Assembly: GCF_015070375.1 (NCBI RefSeq)
Contig: NZ_JADCLL010000002.1
Location: 434,001-498,000, forward strand
DNA: 64,000 bases
Reading direction: 5' to 3'
From: Nocardioides kribbensis
GTDB taxonomy: Bacteria; Actinomycetota; Actinomycetes; Propionibacteriales; Nocardioidaceae
Positions within the stretch are counted from its first letter, which is position 1. Each line of letters begins with the position of its first letter. The notes below the pieces were generated by a model. That model saw only the letters and a program-made list of their open reading frames with translations. It had not been told where the DNA came from and made no database searches. Positions 25,901 to 35,078 of the stretch are shown here, piece by piece. Made by a program: the position numbers and the translations under genes.

Positions 25901-26767
25901 GGAGTCCTCGTCGAGGTCCTCGAGGTCCTCGAGGCTGACGACCTTGCCACCGCTGGTGAGGGGCTTGACGCCGCCCAGCGCGGTGCGGCCGGAGCCCTCG
26001 CGCTTGAACCAGATGTTGGGCCAGGCGGTGAAGCGGTGCCAGGCCACGCCCATGGTGAGGTTCAGCGAGATGACGATGAGCCAGATCATGGCCAGGACGA
26101 TCTTGATCATCGCGATGACGATGATGATGTTCTCCAGCGTCTCCGGGTCGGTGCCGTAGAGCACGTCGCCGAAGAACGAGCTGACCGGGAAGTGGAAGCG
26201 GCTGTACTTCTCCACGTCCTCGCCGCCGAGGGCCTGGCCGAGGTTGTACTCCGCGCCGCGGATGAAGAGGATCGCGGAGCCCTCGAGCAGCGCCATGGCC
26301 TCGACGAAGTAGGCCTGCCACATCGTGGAGCGGTAGAAGCGGGAGTTGCGGCCCTCGCGGCGCGGGTGGTGCTTCTGGCGGTAGATCGCGAGGTAGACGA
26401 TGCCGACCGTGCCGAGCACGCCGAGGATCTCGCCGAGCCACTCGTAGAGGAAGAAGTGGCCGATGACCGGGAGCTGGAACTCGGGGTCGAAGAGTTGGAA
26501 GTACGCCGTGAAGACCGCGGCGCCCAGCACGATGAAGGCCAGGTAGACGAACCAGTGCATCACGCCGACGACGCTCCACTGGAGCATCCGGGTGTGCAGG
26601 AACGTCTCCTTGACCATGGTCAGCGTGCGCTGGACCGGTTGGTCGGTGCGACCGGTGGTCGGCTGCCCGATCCGCACCGTGGCGACGATCGAGCGCACGG
26701 CCCTCACGGTCAGCACGACGGCGACGGCGGTCAGCGCCAGGGAGACGACGATGGCGAAGATCTGCAT
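22937..26767 (-). CDS. etfD: EtfD-like membrane (Fe-S) electron-transfer protein with SLFD-repeat tail
   Basis: 1276 residues. Five membrane helices (residues ~1-250) resemble the haem-binding NarI-type domain. Two 4Fe-4S motifs follow, CTECGRCQSQCP (~310) and CTSCGACVQQCP (~405), then two heterodisulfide-reductase CCG domains (CAHCFNTLKNEY and SFCCGAGGARMW). This is the order in mycobacterial Rv0338c/EtfD, which re-oxidises ETF and passes beta-oxidation electrons to menaquinone. From ~735 the protein becomes a ~540-residue Ala/Pro/Glu-rich disordered tail with nine SLFD motifs (~800, 825, 852, 892, 928, 978, 1044, 1122 and 1274), the last at the C-terminus. Monocistronic. Confidence 0.9.
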   Translation of the reverse strand: MQIFAIVVSLALTAVAVVLTVRAVRSIVATVRIGQPTTGRTDQPVQRTLTMVKETFLHTRMLQWSVVGVMHWFVYLAFIVLGAAVFTAYFQLFDPEFQLPVIGHFFLYEWLGEILGVLGTVGIVYLAIYRQKHHPRREGRNSRFYRSTMWQAYFVEAMALLEGSAILFIRGAEYNLGQALGGEDVEKYSRFHFPVSSFFGDVLYGTDPETLENIIIVIAMIKIVLAMIWLIVISLNLTMGVAWHRFTAWPNIWFKREGSGRTALGGVKPLTSGGKVVSLEDLEDLDEDSKLGVGAIEDFSWKGILDFTTCTECGRCQSQCPAWNTEKPLSPKLLITAMRDHAYAKAPYLKAAEGDRAALLENDSALALEVERPLVGDTGDDWFYNPDSGAAVIDPDVLWNCTSCGACVQQCPVDIEHVDHIIDMRRHQILVESNFPAELNGLFKGLENKGNPWNMSPNARLDWAKGLDVEVKVVGETIESLDEVDWLFWVGCAGAYEDRAKKTTRAVAELLDMAGVSFGVLGNGETCTGDPARRAGNEFVFQGLAQQNAETLKEYKVKKVVSTCAHCFNTLKNEYKEFGVELEVVHHTQLLNRLVREGKLTPVKEGAGAQKRSITYHDPCYIGRHNGVYTPPRELLQILPGAEVVEMERNSERSFCCGAGGARMWMEENIGERINMNRTNEAVETGADQIAVGCPFCRVMLSDGLTMKQSKGEAREEVEVLDVAQMLLASVKGEQATKLAPGAGAAAAPAVAAQAGGTTTLERPVETKAEPGAGDETITDDTVVETQDVGPLAKASGGSSLFDSPEAAAADDKPAGATQGASLFDTPATAAPGKSVPAEAKAAEPTSAGGSLFDLGGDQPAAKTTPAEDAPSTSGSTSGGSTSGGSTSGGSLFDLGGDQPAATPAPSQEAPAEKPADPPAVSSGGSLFDIPADEPAAKPAAAPEAKADPAAASPAATEPAPSAAPTPSTDLGAGGSLFDIPAAEPAPAKPAASAPVETSEPETAGPEAAEPEAPAAQATAAPVEPAAPVEPAAPVAGLGSGGSLFDIAAPASRTSAPAAPVASEAASATPADSTSETPDAPGEDAAASSAPAEKPAPVAPAAPAAPAASVTPRAGIPEGGSLFDIEAPEPVAAPQPPTAPSAVGTASEDTSADTSGSTVADEAPAATPVAEDTSAGAALSAAATQAAATDDAPAQPEAEAIVAETDDATDDAEEQAEQALADAEDDAAQDEPAQPESEKPQSADPEDEKPKAASNGAAHTPRTDADISGSSSLFDL

Positions 26768-26881
26768 CGGAACGGGTGGCCCTTCCTCGACGGAGCACGT
26801 CCCGGGGCGGCCGTGACGTGCCCGCGAGCCTAGGGCCGAGCGAGCAGGACCGTCAGGCCCTCCGGGGGGTGAGAAGAATCC

Positions 26882-26895
26882 TACCGGTAGGTAAC
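26882..26895 (-). promoter_or_regulatory. Candidate operator upstream of etfD, shared with fadE5
   Basis: TACCGGTAGGTAAC, overlapping the perfect palindrome CCTACCGGTAGG (26880-26891), lies 115 nt upstream of the etfD start. It matches 12 of 14 positions of the site before fadE5 at 9415, at similar distance and in the same orientation. A common regulator of fatty-acid oxidation genes is the simplest reading. Confidence 0.5.
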
Positions 26896-27012
26896 TTGAT
26901 CCGGTCGTGTCGGCGTGGACACACCTCCTGCGGTCCCTGTCGTCGACCGCCGACGACGGGCCGGCGCCGCGCTCCGGCCAGGGGGTCGCCCGGGGCCGGG
27001 GTGGGCCCCAGG

Positions 27013-27831
27013 TCAGTCGACCGCTGGTCGCTCGGGGCGTGCTGCGGGGTGTCCGCCCAGGCGTCGGGTGAGCAGGTCGGCGGTGCGGCCGACCTCGCGG
27101 GCGACCAGGGCGGGCGACACCTCGCCGGCGGGGTAGGTGACGGCCAGGCCGGCGACCGGGTGCCCGTTGTGGTCGAGGACGGCGGCGGCGGTGCTGGCCA
27201 TGCCCGGGGTCACCTCGCCGTCCTCGGTGGCGTGGCCGCGCCGACGGGTCTCGACCAGCACCGCGCGCAGCTCGCCTAGCGTGCGGGGACCGCTGCCGTG
27301 GCGGTCGACGAAGGCGTCGGGCGAGGGGTAGAGCGCCCGCACCTGCGCGGCCGGCAGACCCGCCAGCACGGCCCGCCCGCTCGCGGTCAGGTGGGCGGGC
27401 AGGCGCACGCCCACGTCGGTGACCAGCGGCGGGCGGCCCGGGGCGCGCTCCTCGACGACGTAGAGCACGTCACGACCGTGCAGCACGGCGAGGTGGGCGG
27501 TCTGGCCGACGCGGTCGACCAGCGCGGCGAGCGCCCGTCGCGACAGGCGCTGCAGCGGCTCCTGGCGGGAGTAGCCGCTGCCGACCTCGAAGGCCGCGAC
27601 GCCCAGGCCGTAGCGGTGCTCCTCGGCCAGGTGCGTCACGAACCCCTCGGCGATCATCGCCGCGAGCAGGTGGTACGCCGTGCTGCGCGGCAGCCCGACC
27701 TCCCGCGCGATCCGCTCGAGCGGCACGGGGTCGGGCTGGGTCGCCAGGAAGCGCAGCACCCGCAGCGCGCGGGTCGCCGCCGGCACCTGCGACCCGCCGG
27801 TGGCGGTCGTCGGCTGCCTCGGCTCGTCCAC
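27013..27831 (-). CDS. IclR-family transcriptional regulator
   Basis: 272 residues. An N-terminal winged helix (RALRVLRFLA, then LERIAREVGLPRSTAYHLLAA) is followed by the IclR effector domain (LTASGRAVLAGLPAAQVRALY, RRRGHATEDGEVTPGMASTA and GLAVTYPAG). IclR proteins usually sense a small catabolic substrate and control neighbouring degradation or uptake genes. Nearest metabolic genes are the MFS transporter and hutHU; which it controls is not visible. GTG start. Confidence 0.93.
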   Translation of the reverse strand: MDEPRQPTTATGGSQVPAATRALRVLRFLATQPDPVPLERIAREVGLPRSTAYHLLAAMIAEGFVTHLAEEHRYGLGVAAFEVGSGYSRQEPLQRLSRRALAALVDRVGQTAHLAVLHGRDVLYVVEERAPGRPPLVTDVGVRLPAHLTASGRAVLAGLPAAQVRALYPSPDAFVDRHGSGPRTLGELRAVLVETRRRGHATEDGEVTPGMASTAAAVLDHNGHPVAGLAVTYPAGEVSPALVAREVGRTADLLTRRLGGHPAARPERPAVD

Positions 27832-27892
27832 CCCGGCAGCCTCTCAGACCCGGGCGGCCGCATGGTGCTGTGGCGGGCGCCGCGGTCGGGGC

Positions 27893-28513
27893 TCAGGGGG
27901 AGCGGTGGCGCCCCTGGCCGGCGTCGGGGCCGGCGGCGGGCTCGGTCTCGCCCACGGGGGCGGCGCGGCGGCCGGGGGCGGGCTGGGTGCCGGGCTCGAC
28001 CGGGGCCATGCCGGGCTGGTCGGAGGCCTCCGGCTTCGGCGGGAAGGCCGGTGCGGTGGCGGAGGTCGCGGAGGCCTCCGTGGTCGCGGGGGCGCCGGTG
28101 GCCGTGCCGGCTGCGGGGGTGGCGCCCGCCGGCTCGCCGGGCAGGTCGGTGGGGCTGCCGGTCACGGGCGCCGGGGTGGCGGCCCGGTCGGGGTCGAGCT
28201 GGTCGGCCTCGCGCAGGGCGTCCTCCTGGTGGGCCTCGGCGACGGTGGCCTCGTGGCGGGCGGCCTCGGCGCGCTCGCGGGCGCGGTCGGCCTGCATCTG
28301 CGCGACGCGGGCCTCCTCCTCGGCGGCCTCCGCCCGCTGGCGGGCCTCGGCGATGGAGCCGCCCTGACGCTGGGCCTGGCCGCGCAGCTGGCCGGCCTGC
28401 TCGAGGCGGACCTCCTGGAGCCGGGCGTTGCGGCGCCCGACGAGCACGACGGTGGCCACGACGGCGGCCAGCACGAGCACGGCCAGGACGACGACGACGG
28501 TGATGGTGGTCAT
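27893..28513 (-). CDS. Membrane-anchored coiled-coil protein
   Basis: 206 residues. One N-terminal helix (TTITVVVVLAVLVLAAVVAT) is followed by a long coiled coil at ~28-105 rich in Ala, Glu and Arg (EARQRAEAAEEEARVAQMQA). A Pro/Ala/Thr-rich disordered tail runs to the end. The ATG follows CGAGGAG at ideal spacing. It resembles single-pass scaffold-type proteins common in actinobacteria. No enzymatic motif. Function unknown. Confidence 0.75.
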   Translation of the reverse strand: MTTITVVVVLAVLVLAAVVATVVLVGRRNARLQEVRLEQAGQLRGQAQRQGGSIAEARQRAEAAEEEARVAQMQADRARERAEAARHEATVAEAHQEDALREADQLDPDRAATPAPVTGSPTDLPGEPAGATPAAGTATGAPATTEASATSATAPAFPPKPEASDQPGMAPVEPGTQPAPGRRAAPVGETEPAAGPDAGQGRHRSP

Positions 28514-28613
28514 GGGACTCCTCGGGTTGAACCCTCGACCCTGCCCCTCCCCGGACCCCCGCGGCTTCACCCGCCCGGGTCCCCTGCGCTCATCCCTCGC
28601 GCCGGGCGCCGCC

Positions 28614-29822
28614 TCAGCGCAGGGCGCGCTCCCCCCGCACCGGCACGAGGGCGACCGCGGCCAGCGGGCAGAGGGCGGCCAGGGCGAAGGCGGCGGCGTA
28701 CCCCGCCTGCGCCACGAGCAGGCCGGCGACGGGCGGGACGGCGGAGGCGGCGAGGTACTGCGCGGTGTTCTGCGCACCCAGCGCCCGCCCCGACCAGAAC
28801 GGCCCGGCCCGCTCGGCGACGGCGGTGAAGGCCAGGCCGTTGTCGGCGACCGTGACCACGGTGGCGAGCACCACCAGCGGCACGGCCACGGCCGCGTCGA
28901 GCCCGGCGGCGAGGCCGAGGGCGGCCATGGAGAGCCCCGCCGCCACCGTGACCCAGCGCAGCGGGCGGATCCGGCTCCCGACGACGTCGCTGAGCTGTCC
29001 GACCGCCACCCGCCCGAGCGCCCCGAGCAGCTGGGAGACGGCGACGAGCGTGCCCGCCGCGGCCGCCGACCAGCCGCGGTCCTGCACGAGCCAGACGAGG
29101 GCGAAGGTCCACACGAGGAACTGCGGCACGACCAGGAGCACCGACACGGCGTGCACGCGGGCCAGGAAGCCGTCCTCGCGGTAGGGGTTGGGGGCGCTGC
29201 CCTCGCGACGCTCGGGCCGCGGCGGGTCGACGACCACCGCGGCGACCAGGGCGGCGGCCAGCAGCGCGGCCGCGACGGGCACCCCGAGGGCCGCCGTGAC
29301 GCCGCGGGTCTCGGCGACCACGGCGATGGTGACGGCCGCGATCCCGACCCCGGCCGGCTGGGCCATCTGCCGGATGCCCATGGCCAGGCCGCGACGGTGC
29401 GGCGGGAACCACCCGACGACCACCCGCCCGCTGGCCGAGGCGGTGCTCGCCGCGGCCGCCCCGGCCGCGGCCAGCGCCAGCGCCAGCGCGACCACACCGC
29501 CTCCGGCCATGGCGACGCCGCCGAGCGCGGCGGTGAGCACGAGCCCGACCAGCAGCGTGGCGCGCTCGCCGCGGGCGTCGGCCAGCGCCCCCCACGCCAC
29601 CAGCGTCAGGGTGACGCCGAGCGTCGGTGCGGCGGCGACGAGACCGGCCTGGGCGAGGCTGAGCCCGCCGTCGGCGACGAGCACGGGGATGAGGAACGCG
29701 GGCCCGTGGATGGTGATGCCGGCCGCCGCCTGCGCCGTCGTCGAGGCCGCCAGCATGGCCCAGCGGCGGGCCGCGCCGACCTCGGTCGCCGGCCGGTTCG
29801 CGGTCGAGGGCGGGGTGGTCAC
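28614..29822 (-). CDS. Major facilitator superfamily transporter
   Basis: 402 residues with 12 hydrophobic segments. ALADARGERATLLVG is the loop 2-3 MFS motif, and GWFPPHRRGLAMGIRQMAQP after helix 4 resembles the nitrate/oxalate-like and general NNP/OFA-type carriers. The second half repeats a degenerate motif (GQLSDVVGSRIRPLR). The GTG at 29822 begins the conserved N-terminus; a long frame continues upstream but overlaps unrelated DNA. Substrate unknown. Confidence 0.88.
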   Translation of the reverse strand: MTTPPSTANRPATEVGAARRWAMLAASTTAQAAAGITIHGPAFLIPVLVADGGLSLAQAGLVAAAPTLGVTLTLVAWGALADARGERATLLVGLVLTAALGGVAMAGGGVVALALALAAAGAAAASTASASGRVVVGWFPPHRRGLAMGIRQMAQPAGVGIAAVTIAVVAETRGVTAALGVPVAAALLAAALVAAVVVDPPRPERREGSAPNPYREDGFLARVHAVSVLLVVPQFLVWTFALVWLVQDRGWSAAAAGTLVAVSQLLGALGRVAVGQLSDVVGSRIRPLRWVTVAAGLSMAALGLAAGLDAAVAVPLVVLATVVTVADNGLAFTAVAERAGPFWSGRALGAQNTAQYLAASAVPPVAGLLVAQAGYAAAFALAALCPLAAVALVPVRGERALR

Positions 29823-29912
29823 CGGTCCAGTACAAGCCCCGCCGGGCCCGGACGCGCGCCGCGTCCCAGTCCGCGGCCGGGGCCGGTCCGCCCCGGAGCA
29901 GGGCCGGGTACG

Positions 29913-29955
29913 CCGACCGGCCCGGCCCCCTGCGTGAGGGGACCGGGCCGGTCGG
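29913..29955 (-). terminator. Terminator of the secreted-protein gene
   Basis: CCGACCGGCCCGG and its complement (13 bp) enclose a second 5-bp stem CCCCT/AGGGG with a GCGTG loop, giving a 43-nt nearly continuous hairpin 65 nt past the stop of the gene at 30020. Confidence 0.65.
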
Positions 29956-30019
29956 GTGGGGACGGGTGCCGCGTGGCGCGGCGGTGGAGCGGCGGGCCGG
30001 TGGCGACCGCCGCGGCGGC

Positions 30020-31327
30020 TCAGCTGCCGAGCGGCTGGATGCGGAGCTTGGCCTCGCCGATGTTGACGACCGAGTCGACGTCGTCGCCGCCGGCCTCGAG
30101 CAGCGTGATGCGCAGCGCGACGACCTTCATGCCCCAGGCGGTCTTGCGCTTGAGGTTGAACTCCAGCTTGACCAGGCCGACGCCGGGGATCTCGATGGTC
30201 TCGGGCAGCTGGTCGAGCTCCTGGGCCTGACCGCCGGCGGTGATGCCGACGAACTTCGTGAAGCCGTTCTTGGTCACCTTGCTGCCCTTGCGGACCACGT
30301 TGACCTTGGCCTGGAGGCCCTCGATGACCAGGGCGTCGCCGCCGAGGGAGATCTTGGCGACGCCGGACTCCTCGGTGCCGCTCGCGCGGCCCTTGACCTG
30401 GTTGGCGCGCTGCTGGCTGTAGGCGCCGTCGACGACGACCTGGTCGGCCAGGTTGACGCTGGCGGCGCTCTTCTTCTTCAGCTCGCCGTCGGTGCCGGTG
30501 CACGGCATGATCGAGTTGACGGCGCGGCCGACCCGGATGAGGTCGCCGATGACGTCGGCGCGCACGGGGCTGGAGTTGCCGTTGAAGATCCCGGAGACCG
30601 CGCCACGCTCGAGCTTGGCGGCGCTGCGGGCGACCTTGACGGTGGTGTCGGTCGGGATGACGTGGATGAAGAGGGCGTTGGCGTAGGCCGTGGCGCCCTG
30701 GCGGTTCTTCTTCTCGATGCTCTTGCCCAGCGAGATGGTGGCCAGGCCGGGGATGGTGATCGGCTGGTCCGGGGTGGGCAGGGGCACGGTCTGCGCGGGC
30801 AGGCCGCCGGCGGGCTGGAGCTTGATGCCGAGGACCGAGGTGTTGGTGGCGGTCTTGAAGCCCTTGTCGGGTCCCGACTTGGTGTAGGTGACGCGCGAGG
30901 TGGCCGAGACCCCGGTGATCGACAGCGACCCGAGGGGGGTGTCGAGGATCGAGACGTCGGCGACGGAGTGCTTGGCCAGGGAGAACACCTTGTTCTTGCG
31001 CTGGCGGGTCTGCACGTCGGTGCGGACGCCCGAGATGGTGCCGAGGCCGGGCACGTTGACCTCGGCGATGTAGTTGTCGCGGGTCTTGCCGGCCTGGTTG
31101 GTGCACGCGATGGTGCTGAAGCCGGTGGTGCCGGAGTCGGCCGGGACCATGCCGCCCTCGACCAGGGTGCCGTAGCCGGTCGCGGTGAAGGCGAAGTTGG
31201 TGTTGGTGAGCTTGGCCGAGCTGTCACCGCCGGCGGCGGGGGCCGCCGTCGAGGTGGGGGCCATCATGAGGGCGGTCGAGGTCGCGACGGCGAGCGCCGT
31301 CGCGACGGGGACCAGGCGAGAACGCAT
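30020..31327 (-). CDS. Secreted protein, choice-of-anchor P-like
   Basis: 435 residues. A signal peptide (MRSRLVPVATALAVATSTAL, cleavage near APAA) precedes two related beta-rich halves. The first has GTLVEGGMVPADSG and VPGLGTISGVRTDVQT, and the second has NSSPVRADVIGDLIRV and IPGVGLVKLEFNLKRKTAWG, which resemble the choice-of-anchor P domain. No LPXTG or membrane anchor is seen, so release or non-covalent wall attachment is likely. The ATG follows AGGAG. Lower GC and many Lys/Asn codons than neighbours are explained by its exported composition. Family call is tentative. Confidence 0.6.
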   Translation of the reverse strand: MRSRLVPVATALAVATSTALMMAPTSTAAPAAGGDSSAKLTNTNFAFTATGYGTLVEGGMVPADSGTTGFSTIACTNQAGKTRDNYIAEVNVPGLGTISGVRTDVQTRQRKNKVFSLAKHSVADVSILDTPLGSLSITGVSATSRVTYTKSGPDKGFKTATNTSVLGIKLQPAGGLPAQTVPLPTPDQPITIPGLATISLGKSIEKKNRQGATAYANALFIHVIPTDTTVKVARSAAKLERGAVSGIFNGNSSPVRADVIGDLIRVGRAVNSIMPCTGTDGELKKKSAASVNLADQVVVDGAYSQQRANQVKGRASGTEESGVAKISLGGDALVIEGLQAKVNVVRKGSKVTKNGFTKFVGITAGGQAQELDQLPETIEIPGVGLVKLEFNLKRKTAWGMKVVALRITLLEAGGDDVDSVVNIGEAKLRIQPLGS

Positions 31328-31388
31328 AGAGACTCCTGCTGCTGAGGGGGAGGGCGCGCCGACCTCCCTCAGCCGGACGCGGGTAAGA

Positions 31389-31403
31389 CACATCTCAGAT
31401 GTG
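31389..31403. promoter_or_regulatory. 15-bp palindrome upstream of the secreted-protein gene
   Basis: CACATCTCAGATGTG has perfect 7-bp arms around a central C, 62 nt upstream of the start at 31327, in a locally AT-rich patch (31381-31432). It is a plausible operator; the binder is unknown. Confidence 0.4.
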
Positions 31404-31637
31404 ACTTCCGCCATTTATTCTGCACACCGAGGGGGTCCCGCGGGCTAGACCGCCTAAATTCGTGAGACTTGGATCCGATCCAGTGCGGTTGGCGCTCCGC
31501 GCGGGGCGACCAGAGCGCCCGATCGCCCTGGTGGCGCCGGTGCCGGCCGCCGTCTCGTCAGGTTGACAGGGCCTCCGTCGGGCCGACAGGTGGTCGAGAC
31601 CACCGCGGTGGTGTCGTGCGGCGGCCCCGGCCGATTC

Positions 31638-31653
31638 GTCTCGGATCCGAGAC
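31638..31653. promoter_or_regulatory. 16-bp perfect palindrome before hutH (also at 45906)
   Basis: GTCTCGGATCCGAGAC ends 54 nt before the hutH ATG. The identical 16-mer, with two further shared bases on the left (TC), occurs at 45906-45921, 50 nt before the DUF1992 gene. Position suits a repressor site for the hutHU operon. Confidence 0.6.
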
Positions 31654-31707
31654 AGTGGCGGTCGGCCGGCCCTGTCGGCGACCCGGCCGGCTGCCGAGAC
31701 TGGGCCC

Positions 31708-33333
31708 ATGGACACCGTCACCGACCCCAGCACCGACCACCGGAGCCACGACGCCGAGCGGGCCGCCGGCGACCACGGCGCGGCCGTGGTCGTCGGCACC
31801 GGTCCGGTCACCCCCGCCGAGGTCGTGGCCGTCGCCCGCGATGGCGCCCCCGTCGTGCTCGCTCCCGAGGCCCGCAGCGCCATCGGCTCCGCCCGCGAGG
31901 TGGTGGAGCTGCTGGCGGCCGGCGACGTGCCGGCGTACGGCGTGAGCACCGGCTTCGGGGCGCTCGCGACCCGCCACATCCCGGTCGCGCAGCGGGCGCA
32001 GCTGCAGCGCTCCCTGGTGCGCAGCCACGCCGCGGGCTCGGGGCCGGAGGTCGAGGTGGAGGTGACCCGCGCGCTCATGCTGCTGCGGCTCTCGACCCTG
32101 GCCACCGGGCGCACCGGGGTCAGGCTCGAGACCGCGGAGCTGCTCGCGGCGCTGCTGACCCACCGGATCACGCCGGTGGTGCACGAGCACGGGTCGCTGG
32201 GCTGCTCCGGCGACCTCGCGCCGCTGTCGCACTGCGCGCTGGCCCTCATGGGCGAGGGGCCCGTGCGCGACGCCGAGGGGGTGCTGCGCCCGGCCGCCGA
32301 GGCGCTGGCCGCGGCCGGGCTGCGACCCGTCGAGCTGGCCGAGAAGGAGGGCCTGGCCCTCATCAACGGCACCGACGGCATGCTCGGCATGCTGGTGATG
32401 GCGATCGCCGACCTGCGCCGCCTGCTGCGCACCGCCGACGTGGCCGCCGCGATGTCGGTGGAGGGCCAGCTCGGCACCGACCGGGTCTTCGCCGCCGCGC
32501 TGCAGGCCCTGCGCCCCCACCCGGGGCAGGGCGCCTCGGCCGCCAACCTGGTCGCGCTGCTCGCCGACTCCCCGCTGATGGACTCCCACCGCGGCCCGGA
32601 GTGCCACCGCGTGCAGGACGCCTACTCGCTGCGCTGCTCGCCGCAGGTGCACGGCGCCGCCCGCGACACCGTCGACCACGCCGCGCGGGTGGCCGAGGTG
32701 GAGCTGGCCTCGGCCGTCGACAACCCGGTCGTGCTCGGCGACACCGTGGAGTCCAACGGCAACTTCCACGGCGCCCCGGTCGCCTACGTGCTCGACTTCC
32801 TGGCCATCGTGGCCGCCGACGTCGCCTCGATCAGCGAGCGGCGCACCGACCGCTTCCTCGACCGGGCGCGCAGCCACGGGCTCCCGCCCTTCCTCGCCCA
32901 CGACCCCGGGGTCGACAGCGGGCTGATGATCGCGCAGTACACGCAGGCCGCGATCGTCTCCGAGCTCAAGCGGCTCGCCGCGCCGGCCTCGGTCGACTCG
33001 ATCCCGAGCTCGGCGATGCAGGAGGACCACGTGTCGATGGGCTGGGGCGCCGCCCGCAAGCTGCGCCGCGCCGTCGACGGCCTGACCCGCGTGGTGGCGA
33101 TCGAGGTGATGACCGCGGCCCGCGCCCTCGACCTGCGCTCCACCACCGGCGACACCGCGGGCCTCGCGCCCTCCCCGGCCACCGGCGCCGTCATGCGGCT
33201 GCTGCGCGAGCACGGTCTCGACGGCCCCGGCCCCGACCGCCACCTCGCCCCGGAGATCGAGGTCGCCGTCGGTCTCGTGGCCTCGGGCGCCGTCGTGGCC
33301 GCCGCCGAGTCGGTCACCGGAGCGCTGCGATGA
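31708..33333 (+). CDS. hutH: Histidine ammonia-lyase
   Basis: 541 residues. The enzyme converts L-histidine to trans-urocanate and ammonia. [15 protein letters not shown] and [20 protein letters not shown] mark the active site. The MIO cofactor tripeptide is Cys166-Ser167-Gly168 rather than the usual Ala-Ser-Gly; Cys is also found in Streptomyces enzymes. Further conserved blocks are [24 protein letters not shown] and [10 protein letters not shown]. The N-terminal ~35 residues are a non-conserved extension. The TGA overlaps the hutU ATG, so the two are coupled. Confidence 0.96.
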   Translation: MDTVTDPSTDHRSHDAERAAGDHGAAVVVGTGPVTPAEVVAVARDGAPVVLAPEARSAIGSAREVVELLAAGDVPAYGVSTGFGALATRHIPVAQRAQLQRSLVRSHAAGSGPEVEVEVTRALMLLRLSTLATGRTGVRLETAELLAALLTHRITPVVHEHGSLGCSGDLAPLSHCALALMGEGPVRDAEGVLRPAAEALAAAGLRPVELAEKEGLALINGTDGMLGMLVMAIADLRRLLRTADVAAAMSVEGQLGTDRVFAAALQALRPHPGQGASAANLVALLADSPLMDSHRGPECHRVQDAYSLRCSPQVHGAARDTVDHAARVAEVELASAVDNPVVLGDTVESNGNFHGAPVAYVLDFLAIVAADVASISERRTDRFLDRARSHGLPPFLAHDPGVDSGLMIAQYTQAAIVSELKRLAAPASVDSIPSSAMQEDHVSMGWGAARKLRRAVDGLTRVVAIEVMTAARALDLRSTTGDTAGLAPSPATGAVMRLLREHGLDGPGPDRHLAPEIEVAVGLVASGAVVAAAESVTGALR

Positions 33334-35078
33334 GCGGGGACGTCCGCACGCCCGCCGGTGCCGCGAGCGCGGGTGCCGCGAGCGGCGAGGCCGGGGGCGG
33401 CAACCCGCGGCTGCCGATCCGGGCCGCGCGCGGCACGACGCTGACCGCGCGGTCGTGGCAGACCGAGGCCGCGCTGCGGATGCTGATGAACAACCTCGAC
33501 CCCGACAACGCCGAGCGGCCCGAGGACCTCGTCGTCTACGGCGGCACCGGCCGCGCCGCCCGCAGCTGGGAGGCCTACGACGCCCTGGTGCGGACCCTCA
33601 CCACCCTCGGCGACGACGAGACGATGCTCGTGCAGAGCGGCAAGCCGGTGGGGGTGATGCGCACGCACACGTGGGCGCCGCGCGTGCTGATCGCCAACTC
33701 CCACCTCGTCGGAGACTGGGCCACCTGGGAGGAGTTCCGTCGCCTGGAGGACCTGGGGCTGACGATGTACGGCCAGATGACGGCCGGGTCGTGGATCTAC
33801 ATCGGCACCCAGGGGATCCTCCAGGGCACCTTCGAGACCTTCGCCGCCGTGGCCAACAAGATCGGGGGCGGCACCCTGGCCGGCACCATCACCCTCACCG
33901 CCGGGCTCGGCGGCATGGGCGGGGCGCAGCCGCTGGCGGTGACCATGAACGACGGCGTGGCGCTGTGCGTCGAGGTCGACCAGGCGCGCATCACCCGGCG
34001 CCTGGAGCACCGCTACCTCGACGTGCAGGCCGACTCCCTCGAGCACGCGCTCGCCCTCGCCGTCGAGGCCCGTGACGCCCGGCGGCCGCTGTCGATCGGC
34101 GTGCTCGGCAACGCGGCCGAGGTCGTCCCCGCGCTGCTCGCGCAGGGTGCGCCGATCGACGTCGTCACCGACCAGACCTCCGCCCACGACCCGCTGTCCT
34201 ACCTCCCCGTCGGCGTGGACCCCGCGGCCTGGCGCGAGGAGGCCGCCCGCGACCCCGAGGGCTTCACGCTGCGTGCCCGGGAGTCGATGGCCGCGCACGT
34301 CGCGGCCATGGTCGGCTTCCAGGACGCCGGCGCCGAGGTCTTCGACTACGGCAACTCGATCCGCGACGAGGCCCGCAAGGGCGGCTGCGAGCGCGCCTTC
34401 GCCTTCCCCGGCTTCGTGCCGGCCTACATCCGGCCGCAGTTCTGCGAGGGTCGCGGGCCCTTCCGGTGGGCCGCGCTCTCCGGCGACCCGGCCGACATCG
34501 CCGCGACCGACCGCGCCGTGCTCGAGCTCTTCCCCGCCGAGGAGAGCGCCGCCAACGCCCGGCTCCACCGCTGGATCGCGATGGCGCAGGAGCGGGTGCA
34601 GTTCCAGGGCCTCCCGGCCCGGATCTGCTGGCTGGGCCAGGGCGAGCGGGCCCGCGCGGGCCGGCGCTTCAACGAGATGGTGGCCTCCGGGGAGCTCTCG
34701 GCGCCGGTGGTCATCGGCCGCGACCACCTCGACTGCGGCTCGGTGGCCTCGCCCTACCGCGAGACCGAGGCGATGCTCGACGGCTCCGACGCCATCGCCG
34801 ACTGGGCCTTGCTCAACGCATTGGTCAGCACCGCCTCCGGTGCGTCGTGGGTCTCGCTCCACCACGGTGGCGGTGTCGGCATGGGCCGCTCGATCCACGC
34901 CGGCCAGGTGTGCGTGGCCGACGGCACCCCGCTGGCCGCCGAGAAGCTCGAGCGGGTGCTGACCAACGACCCGGCCATGGGCGTCATCCGCCACGTCGAC
35001 GCGGGCTACTCCCGCGCCGGCGAGGTCGCCGCCGAGCGGGGCGTCACGGTGCCGATGGAGCCGGTCGTCCGCGACTGA
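33330..35078 (+). CDS. hutU: Urocanate hydratase
   Basis: 582 residues. The enzyme adds water to urocanate to give imidazolonepropionate, using NAD+ as a catalytic group. [30 protein letters not shown] and [10 protein letters not shown] open the fold. [12 protein letters not shown] is the dinucleotide loop, and [18 protein letters not shown] and [17 protein letters not shown] the active site. The first ~30 residues are a Gly/Ala-rich extension. It overlaps hutH by 4 nt and its 3' end overlaps the convergent PAP2 gene by 35 nt. Confidence 0.97.
   Translation: MSGDVRTPAGAASAGAASGEAGGGNPRLPIRAARGTTLTARSWQTEAALRMLMNNLDPDNAERPEDLVVYGGTGRAARSWEAYDALVRTLTTLGDDETMLVQSGKPVGVMRTHTWAPRVLIANSHLVGDWATWEEFRRLEDLGLTMYGQMTAGSWIYIGTQGILQGTFETFAAVANKIGGGTLAGTITLTAGLGGMGGAQPLAVTMNDGVALCVEVDQARITRRLEHRYLDVQADSLEHALALAVEARDARRPLSIGVLGNAAEVVPALLAQGAPIDVVTDQTSAHDPLSYLPVGVDPAAWREEAARDPEGFTLRARESMAAHVAAMVGFQDAGAEVFDYGNSIRDEARKGGCERAFAFPGFVPAYIRPQFCEGRGPFRWAALSGDPADIAATDRAVLELFPAEESAANARLHRWIAMAQERVQFQGLPARICWLGQGERARAGRRFNEMVASGELSAPVVIGRDHLDCGSVASPYRETEAMLDGSDAIADWALLNALVSTASGASWVSLHHGGGVGMGRSIHAGQVCVADGTPLAAEKLERVLTNDPAMGVIRHVDAGYSRAGEVAAERGVTVPMEPVVRD

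Noticed and set aside
22991..26833. A 1280-codon open frame on the plus strand opposite etfD
   Set aside because: It is the antisense shadow of a real gene with clear Fe-S motifs. Its own translation is Arg/Gly/Leu-rich with no domain. Absence of stops is expected at this GC content.
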